Of a stretch of 51,456 nucleotides of DNA, positions 31,921 through 41,915 are shown piece by piece. Numbering within the stretch: the stretch's first letter is position 1; each line of letters begins with the position of its first letter. A program made the translations under genes and the position numbers. Below the pieces are notes generated by a model. The model was given only the letters and a program-made list of their open reading frames with translations, was not told the DNA's origin and made no database searches. Origin of the DNA: Haplosporangium gracile (lineage: Eukaryota; Mortierellomycota; Mortierellomycetes; Mortierellales; Mortierellaceae); the NCBI GenBank assembly GCA_015499985.1, contig JAAAUF010000165.1:4528-55983 (forward strand), given 5' to 3'.

Positions 31921-32878
31921 TTAGGCTCCCATGTTCCTGAACTGAACCCAAAGTACTACCTGAACACAAAACAAAAAAAACAACAACCATGTGCGCTGAC
32001 ACGCGTAACGAAAGACATTCAACCAGAAAATCAAAAAAGTAAGGTGAAAAGCAGAGTAAGAGAAGCAAACTTACGACGATGCTTGACGGCAAAGAGAAAG
32101 TAGGCGACGGAGTCGACTTCTTGGGCAGAGGTACTGTTCCAGTGGGTGGTGGCCGCGGAGACCAAGGCTTCACGGGTCTTGGACTTTGGTTTGAGGTGGT
32201 TCAAGCGGCAATACCGGCGCAGCGCCGACACATCCAGCGCGTTAAAATCGACCTGGTTATCGGCGTTTAGCATTGTTGATGTTTTTGTTGTTGTTGATGA
32301 AAATTGTAGTGCAGCGAGTGGGCAATATCACGAAGGAAATGAAGAGTGAGAAAACAAAGCGAGGGAGGTGCCTGAGGTAAGTATCATCTTGCAGTGAAGA
32401 CATATGAAGCTTTGAAGAGGATTCACGGCAACCAACCAGAAACGGTTTGTTGAGAATTCAAACAAAAAAAAACTTAACGAGCAAAAGAGAGGAACACATA
32501 TCTCTGTCGTTTGTCGCTTACAGTGATCAAGGGCGACTCTGCTTTCCGCTTGGTTCCGCTACCGGTTGTACCGCTCCCGCCAGCATGGCTACTCGAACCT
32601 CCCTTCTCGGTATGCGAGCTTCCTCCTCCTGTCCCATTGGCCGATGCACCACCGGCCCCACTACTTGAACCTGCAGCTATGTTACTGCTGTTATTGTTTA
32701 CGCCAGAGGAAGAGGATGCCCGGTCATGGGCAGCAGAGGAGCCGCCGCCGCGTTCTGATAAGTTTCCGTTGGCGTGGCCGCCTCGACCCTCAGAGTTGGA
32801 ATGACTGTTGCCGTGGGAGGAAGATGATTTGCTGCTAGAGGATGGGCCGCCGTCGGTTGCCTTTTGTTTTGGAGCCAT
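31921..32878 (-). CDS. SAP30: SAP30-like subunit of the Sin3 histone deacetylase complex
   Basis: Three exons on the minus strand: 32522-32878, 32075-32252 and a short 3' exon ending at 31921 (from 31955, or 31959 with the neighbouring acceptor); 189 residues with the first choice. Residues 1-110 are Ser/Gly/Asn-rich, ending in a basic KRKAESPL stretch. Exon 2 encodes VDFNALDVSALRRYCRLNHL, then SKTREALVSAATTHW and VDSVAYFLFAVKHR. This matches the Sin3-binding domain of SAP30 (VDF...LRRY...hhhYFhhhVK pattern). SAP30 tethers Sin3/Rpd3 to partners and to chromatin (family knowledge). The N-terminal zinc finger of animal SAP30 is absent, as in most fungi (from memory). It is divergent from the kaptin gene with 387 bases between start codons. 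The 3' exon is the weakest part of the model. Confidence 0.75.
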
Positions 32879-33265
32879 TGTTGTTTCTTACTGACGAGAG
32901 GAGTGGTTGAATAGATGCGAGGAGTGAAGGAGGAGTTGAGCTGGCCTATAAGGAGAGAGAGAGTGTGTGTGGGAATAGAGGGAGGCGTGGATATGTCGAT
33001 GGGTGTGTGGGTTGTTAGGCAATGAGATGTTTGGAGGCGAAGAGGAGGGAAAGAGGGTTGGAAATGAGGAGTGGGGAAGAAAGGAAAGAAGAACGATCGA
33101 GAGCAACACCTCCCACCCTCCCCTCCTCTTTGAAAAAAATAACGCAAAGTCACAAAAACTGGAGACGGGACCGCGTTCGCTTCTTTTTATCGTTTTCGTT
33201 TCCCCCTTTTTTTGCACCTTTCACGCTTCCCGCCCACAGGAACACAGGAGCACCCAGACGCAGCA
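32879..33265. promoter_or_regulatory. Divergent SAP30/KPTN promoter with a strand switch of the pyrimidine tract
   Basis: 387 bases between two ATGs facing away from each other. From about 32940 to 33095 the plus strand is GA-rich (pyrimidine-rich for the minus-strand gene). From about 33108 to 33237 it is CT-rich (for the plus-strand gene). The switch near 33100 probably marks the boundary between the two leaders. Confidence 0.55.
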
Positions 33266-36200
33266 ATGGCAAGCAGCCATCGACCACCGGTCCTCTTCCA
33301 GTCCGACGACGACGACCATCGCCCCATTAACAATAGTAACAACGACCACAGTCACCACGCCTTTGGTGATGGATACACCGCAGACCCTCGCTCAACTGGC
33401 CTCCTCGGTCATCAACACAACGACTTGCTTCACGGACAAGGCTCAACGCACCCACACCCACACCCAGACGGACTCGGGCATAGTCAAGAACGAGGTCATG
33501 GACACCTGTACGACGAACTAGAGAACCTAGACGAGCCGCCACCACATGTCCACTCCCAGGTCTGTCTTGACTCTTGTCCCGTCCAGGATATCTACACCGA
33601 GACGAGTTTTTCCCGATTTAGCAAAGGCGCTCGCACGTAAGTTGGCGTTGTGGAACTTCTTTTTGTCTATATTTAACGGAACGAGTTTCTTTGCATACTC
33701 AACATTCACAGCGCTTCTATCCCTCCGCAATAGAAACTTGTACGGACTGGTTGTTGTCAAGGAGCTCGGACAAGTGACCACAGCTTCTCCAACGCGAGCA
33801 ACAACGTTTTCTTCAGGAAGCGAGCTTTCCGATCAATCAATTCAGGATTCTCAGTCAACTTCAATCAGTGACTTAGAAACAGAGCCACCTACAGAAGCAA
33901 TAAGAGACTCTGGATTGGCGCCCAGTGTTGGTCATGTCAGGAGTAAGAGTAGCATCTTTACTGAGACAGGAGACTTGAAATACCGCCATCTTCCAGGAAG
34001 ATATGTCCTTGTTGCAGCTGGAGGCGTCGTCAGATTCTTCTTGGGATTTCAGGACATGTTCGAGTTCACACTCGGACCAAGCGAATTTAGTTCCCCACAA
34101 GGAGCAGGAGCAGGCAGTGACGAGGCTGGTGGTGGCAGCGTTGCAACGGCTCCTGCACCTAACCTAGAGATTGTCTCGATGGATGCCTTTGAGCGCAAGG
34201 ACGAGCGTGGTTGTCAATTGGTTCTCGTCGTATCAGTTGCCAAGGTGAGCGCGAGATCTCTGCATCTCTCAATTCTGTGATGTCGCGTACGTTTACTACT
34301 TCACCTTGTGCGCATTCCACGCTATGCTAACAGTCTTGCTTCACTCAATTTTGTACTTCTTAAATAGACTGAAGATCCTGCGCAGTTTGAACTTCGGTTT
34401 TATGGTGTCAACACCTTTGCTCCAAGTATCCGAGAACTTCTGCTTCAACTTCCATGTGAGTCTCACTAGCTTTTGACAATCCAGTTGGCTTTTCGTCCTA
34501 CTTACATCTGAATAAGCACCCACCAACTCTTTATCGTGTTACCTCACTGCATTATTCTCCACTAGCCACAACGGACATTCAATCAGTTCCATTGACATGG
34601 GCACCCACGAAGATCATCCATGCTCCGTTGGAGGATGACCCATTCGAGATGGTGGTCTTGGTTGGTGGAAGCGACAGCCGAGTTCACCTCTTCGTCCAGG
34701 ATCCACCAGACGTCTTGCCAGCAGATTGTCTCTTCAAGGAGCAACCTGTTGAGAATCTATTTTCGGTTTTGGCCTCGTTCCCATATTGCGAGTATTGGTA
34801 AGTATTACCTACTTGCAGCCTACAACGTGGTGCGGAACAAATTGTTTCGTTTCTTTTATGATACACGTTATTGGTTATTGACCATGACATGCTTTCATTT
34901 TATAGTGTGCTGAGTTTGGTTATCAAGGACTATCTGACGTGCCGAGTCATTGCTGCAGGAACACAGAACGGGACATTAAATGTTGGTATTATCCCAAGAG
35001 ACCCTGTCACCTTCCAGCTAGACCGGGCTAATGCAAAAGCCCACACCGTCGTCTTGTTCTCGCCCATTACGACCCTTACAGTATATACGTCTCGAGTACA
35101 GACAGAGCGGCGGCGACAACAACAGTCAAAACAAGCGGATCAGGACGGACGTGATGCGGGGCTCGGCAATGTTGACCAGGACGATGACTTTGAAGAAGAT
35201 GAAGAAGATGGTATCCACCTGTTGGTCACATGTGCGATTGAGCAAGCATGGGTCTACAGGTAAACAACACAATATTCATGCACACTCTCACAAGACCTTC
35301 CATACATATGCAGGAAGTCAGCAGTAGTAATGAGCACGGACGTTGACAGTGCACACGATCAGGAAAAAAAACCAAATAATTCGACACTTCAGGACTCGCC
35401 TAAAAGCAACCGTGACGACGCCATGAGGATAAACCAAAACAGCCCCCCAACAATGGCGCACCGACATTTTTTTTCTTCTTACGACCTTACCCCACCAACA
35501 TTGAGGGGCTATTAATTAACCACATGTATTTTTGTGTGCAATGACAATTGCTGCTTTAGTGACATCAACAAGCACGGACTCAGTCGACGGGCGGATCTTG
35601 CGGAATGCTCGTACCATGACAGTATTATGGCCGCCCACGCCATGGATGCAGATTGGGACGGACAGAACGAGGTGTTAATCGGTACCTATGGGCGGCAGCT
35701 CATGGTCTTCAAGCAGTTGCCTCCAGGACAGGAACCTTATTCAAAGTCGACCAGTGCTCATCAACAGAAGCAGCCTCAACAGTCCTCTCAGCAGCACCCA
35801 CAACATCATAGCCATCAGTATCACAATCAGAGGTCTCCTAGCAGTACTCAGCAATTGCATAGGCAACTCCGGAACTCTTTCCAGATGCAACAACAGCTGC
35901 AGCAGCAACAACTCCAGCAGCAACAGATGCTTCAGCAACAACAATCGCAGCAGCAGCAGATTCATCTATCAGGACCAACTGTATCCAGTCCTTCGGCTAT
36001 TGGTGACGGTGGCGGTAGCGGCAGAAATGATATGTCCTTGACCCCACAATGGGGCATGACCTGGAACCGACGATTCGCATCGCCTGTTTATGGGATCTCG
36101 TCTGCTGACCTGAACGATGATGGACTCGAGGAACTCGTCATCACGACGATCAACGGCGTGTCGTTCTTCTTGCCAGATCCACGGACAGCCAAGCGACGAC

Positions 36201-36979
36201 TGGCACAGGCTGTTGAGCGTATGCGAGAAATCAAGGAGATGCGCAAGATTCTGGAGCAGCTGCGGCGGGATAACCGTAAGCTGGTGGAGGATCAGCGCGT
36301 CAAGGAGGAGAAAGAGAAGATGGAGGATGTGCGGAGGAGAGCGGAGGCAGAAGAAGAAGCCATCGCCGCTGCCGCCGTCAAAACCGCGCGTAAGGAGAAA
36401 GAAAGGCTTGAGTGGGAAGAGTTAGAGAGAGAGGAGAAGGAGGAGAAGAAGGAGAAGATGTTGGAAAAACAAGAGGAGCTCGAGAAGGAAACGATTCATG
36501 AACTGGATTATGAACGGGGGGAGGCAGAAGAGCAAGAGAAAGAAGCTAAGACGGTAGATGCTACTGAGAATATAGAGGAGCATGTATCAGCAAAAGCCGA
36601 GAACAAGGTCCAGAGCGACGGCGAGGATGGCGCCAGTCAGGTTATCAACGCAGAGACCAAGAGGATCACAGGCGTTGTGGGAGATGAAGAGAAGGAGAGA
36701 GATACAGCCGAGTCGGAGGTAGAAGTGAGTGAGAGTAAGGAGAACAACGATGAGACTAGCGAGGTGTTGGAAGACCAGGCAGAGATTCAGCAAGAGTCGT
36801 CCGAGCATGAGTTAACAGAGCAAGGTTCACCAGACCAAGAACCAGTCCAGGAAGAGTCACGTAACCTTGAACGGATCCGCTGTGATCGAGCCTCCCTTCT
36901 TGAGTCGTTCGAGAATACGGATAACGAACACAAGTCCGACAGAGCCTCTGGGTCAAGGTCTAAACAAGCTAAAGAATAA
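33266..36979 (+). CDS. KPTN: Kaptin (KPTN) homologue with FG-GAP-like repeats and acidic coiled-coil tail
   Basis: Six exons: 33266-33636, 33734-34244, 34368-34455, 34566-34797, 34906-35259, 35560-36979; phases consistent, 991 residues. Blocks matching animal kaptin, in order, are TNLYGLVVVKELG; LEIVSMDAFERKD; FELRFYGVN; VVLVGGSDSRVHLFVQD; LFKEQPVENLFSVL; VIAAGTQNGTLNVG; VTCAIEQAWVYSDINKHGL; MDADWDGQNEVLIGTYGRQL; and ISSADLNDDGLEELVITTIN. The last two carry the DxDxDG Ca-loop pattern of FG-GAP/integrin-like repeats. In animals kaptin is part of KICSTOR, which tethers GATOR1 to lysosomes and restrains mTORC1 (family knowledge). The protein is over twice animal length because of a Gln/His-rich insert and a roughly 230-residue Glu/Lys-rich coiled-coil tail. 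AATAAA overlaps the stop codon (36975-36980). Confidence 0.88.
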
Positions 36980-37290
36980 AACATAAAACGAACGACTCAT
37001 TGCTTTATTGCACTATTGAGCCACTGAACCACTTGAACAAGGTGTTGTTAATGAGCGAGAGAAAGCAATGATTGCTTCTTTTTATGTGCAAGATCTTCAA
37101 GTCCTCTTCTTCATTTTTTATGTACAAAACAAACAACTACTAAAAGAGGAAATTTACAAGCATAAGTTGTGGGGAAGGGTAAGGGGAAGGAGAAAACGCG
37201 AAAATGTGTAAAAAAAAGCAAGAGAAAGAAAGAAAAAAATACAGACAACGAAACCACCACTCAGAACATAAGAAATGTAAGAGTGGTGAT
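36980..37290. other. Convergent 3' region between KPTN and EF2
   Basis: 311 bases, A-rich, between two facing stop codons. It contains the KPTN 3' UTR and the purine-rich end of the EF2 3' UTR. No gene seen. Confidence 0.6.
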
Positions 37291-40200
37291 TTAGAGTCGG
37301 TCCATGAAGTTCTCCAACTTGGGCATTTCCACCTTGAGACCCTTGCGCTTGCGGATGTTGAGGGTCAAGGTCTCGAGCTTGGGATCTTCTCCGAGCGTAC
37401 CGTTCAACATCTCCCAGTGATCAAACACAGACTGGGGGAAAGCCTGACCACCTGTGGCCTGGCGGAGATCGGCAGTGAAGCCGAATGACTCGGCGATGGG
37501 CAGGTAGGCCTTCACAATGTACAGTGGTGTTCCGGGACGCTGCTCCTCACCAATGACGTGGCCACGACGCTTGTTCAGCACACCATAGATACCTCCCATG
37601 GCTTGCTCGGGACACGTAATCTCGACCAAGTAGATGGGCTCCATCAGACCGGGCTCGGCCACCATAACCGAGGCATAGATGGCACTGCGGCAGGCGGGGA
37701 TGATCTGTCCACCTCCACGATGGATGGCATCGGCGTGAAGCACGACATCCAGAATGTTGACACGGGTTCCGCGCATCTGCTCGTCGGCGAAGACTCCCTC
37801 GCGAGTGGCCCAGCCAAAGGCGGCAACACAGGAGTCCTTGATTTCGTTCAGGTAAGCGACGGCCTTGGTCATGTCGACAAGTAAGTTGGGCCCAGTACCG
37901 TCAGGTCCGAATGCCCAGATCTTACGAGCCTCCTGGTTCTCCCACTGGTAGTCATCCGAAAGAACACGGGCACGGGCCTTGAGCTCATCACGAGGCGAGA
38001 TCTTGCCGTTCTCGATAGCGGAGGTGACCTCCTCACCCAAGGGTGATGCGCGGACAAAGATACGGTTGTGCTTGTTGGGCGACTTGGCCAGGGCTGTGAC
38101 GCTCGACTCGCCCTTGACGGTCTCCTTGTACTGGACGACAGGGTCGGACTTGCGGAGTGGAATCTGGGCGTGATCCTCCTCGAGATCCTTCAAGCAAATC
38201 TCGAGATGGAGTTCTCCTGAACCGGCAACAATATGCTCTCCCGTATCTGAGGTAAAGCAGAGGACGCAAGGATCCGACTTTGACAAACGCTTGAGGCCCT
38301 CGACCAACTTTGGAAGATCGGCGGCGTTCTTGCACTCGACAGCAACCTGCACGACGGGTGAGACAGAGAATTTCATGACCCTCAAGTTGTGGGCGGTCTC
38401 TGATGTGGAGATGGTTCCAGACTTGAGCAAGAACTGATCAATACCGATCAAACCAACAATGTTACCGGCGGGGCAGTCCTCAATGGGCTCGACATAACGA
38501 CCCATCATCAAGACGATACGCTGGACAGACTTGACGAACAAATCAGACTTGGAACCGGGTACATAGTTTGGACCTTGAATGCGGACCTTAAGACCGGCGC
38601 GGACGGTACCAGAGAAGACACGACCGAAAGCATAGAAGCGACCTTTGTCGGAGGTGGGGACCATCTTGGAAATGTACAACATGAGGGGAGCTTCGGGGTC
38701 GCAGGCAGCGATACCCTTGGCGCACTCGTCATCAAGAGGACCCTCGTACAAGTTCGCGACACGGTAGCTTTGGGCGGTGATGGGCGAAGGCAAGTGGATG
38801 ACAAGCATCTCCATGAGAGCCTCACCAGCGGGCAAGAACTTCTTCATGATGGTCTTGAGGAGGAGCTTGCCCTCCATCTCCTTCTCGTCGCTCTTAAGGG
38901 TGATTTCGAGCTTCTCGAGAAGAGTGTGGACGTCCTCTTTCTTCTTGTTCATGGTGGTGTCAAAGAGCTTGAAGATGGGGTCCAGGACAAACATGTTGAA
39001 GGCACGCTCGAGAGGCTTGCCATCGGCATCTTGGCCCTTGGTGGTCCACTTCTTGGTGGCGGGGTTGAAGTAGTTTTCGCCCCAGAGCTTGGTCATCATC
39101 TTTTGGCGGTCAACGCCAAACTTCTTGGAGTAGCGCTGGGCAAACTGACGAATGGTGAAAGCCCAGCCGTGGAGACCAGAGGCAAAGGCGACGGTTCCCT
39201 GCTCGGGGTAAACCATGACATCACCGAGGACCTTGTCGTTATAGGTGGCGATGATGACGTTGACGGACTCGATGGTACGGGAGAAGGACTGGTAGAGATC
39301 CTCCTTGGTAACCTGCAACTCGAGAAGGGCACGATCAACCTTGTTGATGACGACGACAGGCTTGATACGCTCACCCAAAGCCTGACGCAAGACAGTCTCG
39401 GTCTGGACACAGACTCCGTCAATGCAGTCGACAACGACCAAGGCACCATCGGTAACACGGAGGGCAGCAGTAACCTCGGACGAGAAGTCGACGTGTCCGG
39501 GGGAATCGATCAAGTTGATCAAGAAGCTGGTTCCTAATTGGAGTGATGCAAAGGGGTGCGTTTTGTTTAATTTTCTTGTGTCAATTGCTCGTGAGAGAAA
39601 GAGAAAGCGAGGAGTAAAATAAGTCAAAGCGACAATTGAAGGAAAGAGTGAGGAGAGAGAGGGAATGCTTGTTACCATCGGTCTTCTGCTTGACGTCACG
39701 GAGGTCATCCTCGGTCATCTCGAAGTACAGGGAGATGGCAGTGGACTTGATGGTGATACCACGGTCCTGTTCGTCCTGACGGGTGTCTGTGAAGCGGGCC
39801 TCACCGGCACGAGCCTGGGAGATAATACCAGCCATAGAGACGAGGGAGTCGGTCAAGGTGGATTTACCATGATCGACGTGGGCGATGACGGACATGTTAC
39901 GGACGTTCGTCACCTTGTCCATCTATTTGATGCCATGGAGGGAGAAGGAGCAAAGAGGAATGAAGGGTGTTTGTTAGTTACAGTGTTGTGAATGTGAGTG
40001 ATGAATGAGTGATATGGTGGGAATGAGGATGGTGAGTGTGGGTGCGAGTGTGGGAAGGAGATGACTATGACCATGGCCACTGGCAATAGAGTGACGATGT
40101 GGTCGACAGTCAGTCTTCTTCTTTGTTTCTTCTCCTCAATGGGAGTAGCATAGGTATGGGGCGCGGATGGATTCCCACGCTTGAAGAAGAAGCAAGTTGA

Positions 40201-41915
40201 CCCAAGTCAAGCAAAGTCAAATGACCCGTAAGGGATTGAAGAAGGGATTCCCAGCCCATGTAACAAGGCAAAGGAGACAGAAAAGCCAATAGGGATGCAC
40301 CAACCAACTAATACATAGAAAGGAAAAGGGAGGGGCCAATTTGGCCTGCACGATTCATGCGTGGATCCCTCTTCGTCCTTCCGTTTTGTTTAAATGTATC
40401 CCCTTTCTCCATCGTCAGCCTGTCGCAATCCACGTAACTCCCACGGACCTCCTCGTAGAAAAAGTAAAAAAAGTAAAAAAGAAGGGCTCTTATTTATCCA
40501 TCCATTTTCCAACTACTCTTTTCTTGTTATCCCAATTCCGTCTACCCGTTTCCCAGTTCAACCTTTTCTTTCTATCTTGCATATGTATATGTATTCCATC
40601 TCGTATCATATCCCTCCCATGTCTCGTGTTCTCTTCTTCATCGCATATATATATTTTTTAATCTATTCGACGCCTTCGTTGTCCTTTCCTGTCAACGGCG
40701 CGATAGAAAGGCGACCATCGCGGTTCGATTCCTCTACATTTCTTGCCCCTGTTTCTGATATCGCCCAAAGGAGACGCCCAACCAGAGCTGTTCTTGTTGT
40801 TGTTCGGGTTCGTTTTAGTCCTTTTATCCCTCAGCTGACACCTCGACTCCCGTTCCTCCACATCCAACCTAAAACAACCCAACCCATAGAAAACCATCAT
40901 AATCGAGCATTACACAAAACAAACAATCGAGAATGAATGAGGAAAGAAGAATAATAAACAAATGCATGCGAACTGAAAGGGAAGAAAACGCTCTTTATGC
41001 CGATTGCGGCTAGTGAGTGACCCGTCGTCAACTCACACGAGGAACAGTACATTGACCAGGAAAAGGCAGGTCATATTGCCAAAACTCTTTTTTCCCTTTC
41101 ATTTCTGAAGGTCATAGCTTGGATGTTGATGTTGTTGACCTCTAGACTGCACTCATTGCTCCACGCCCTTACTCCAGACTCTTTGTTGCATGAATGCTCT
41201 TCTTGTCGCTATTTCTGTTTTACCCCAACGATCATGCCAGCCATACTCTTCTCCTACCTCCACGCCTTTTCTCACACGATGTTTCTTCACACAGGACCCA
41301 GGTTATGATATATGCATCTCCAAGACCGAGAGAGGCCAATGTGCATGGACGGGAAGGACAAAAAGAGACAAGTGTCATTGGATGGGTGGGTGAGATGGTT
41401 TTTGTAGCAAACATATGGGCGTGTTCTTCTTGTGTGTTTTTTGTGGAGAAGAGAGTTTGAACATTTGAGTTTGATGAACGACACAGAGAGATGAGAGGGA
41501 CTGCTTCCTTTCCCTTCTGCCAAGGCACACATACGCAGAGATGGATGGAAAGGACGGTAGGCCACTTTTCTCTGCTACGGACGGAGCTTGTAATAATAAT
41601 AATATAATAGAAAACTCACACGACTAGAAAAGCGGACACACACAGCGAAATGATTCTCTCTTTTCCAGCCCAAAAGGAATAATACAAAAAAATAATAGAA
41701 AAGTATGTGGCCCCAGCACTCTTTCTTTTTATCGCCTGTTTTAGCTTCTTTTGTTCGTTGACATGGACTGAGTCCTTATAATAACAAAGACAAGGAAGGA
41801 GAGGAGCAAAGACATGCAAGACAAGACGAGAAGAGAAGAGAAAATAGACATGAGGGAGAGAGCTTAAGCGATGACTTACCAAGGCCCGGATCTGGTCGAT
41901 AGTAAAGTTAACCAT
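37291..41915 (-). CDS. EFT1: Translation elongation factor 2 (eEF2)
   Basis: Three exons on the minus strand: 41880-41915 (12 codons, [12 protein letters not shown]), 39676-39922 and 37291-39533, giving 841 residues (yeast eEF2 is 842). The GTPase domain shows the P-loop AHVDHGKST, switch [10 protein letters not shown]3 DSPGHVD and G4 NKVD. The Thr of RFTDTR, the eEF2-kinase site in animals, is kept. The diphthamide motif DAIHRGGGQ places the modified His at residue 699, as in yeast. The C-terminus ends KLENFMDRL. eEF2 drives GTP-dependent ribosome translocation. Codon use is strongly C/G-ending, as expected of a highly expressed gene. The first intron (39923-41879, 1,957 bases) directly follows the 12-codon exon and is by far the longest in the window; the second is 142 bases. 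Confidence 0.97.
39923..41879 (-). other. 1.96-kb first intron of the EF2 gene
   Basis: Bounded by GTAAGT (41879-41874) and AATAG before the second exon. No repeat element recognised. Inside it, on the opposite (plus) strand, a CT-rich tract (about 40490-40630), a TATATATAT stretch (40645-40655) and an A/C-rich leader-like stretch precede a short ATG frame at 40933. This resembles the promoter/leader layout of other genes here. Confidence 0.8.

Noticed and set aside
38575..39537. 320-residue open frame on the plus strand over the EF2 gene
   Set aside because: It is antisense to the highly conserved EF2 exon 3. Its openness follows from strong C/G-ending codon bias, and its sequence resembles no protein.
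40722..40732. GGTTCGATTCC resembling a tRNA T-arm / B box
   Set aside because: The flanks do not form a T stem, acceptor stem or A box at the right distance.
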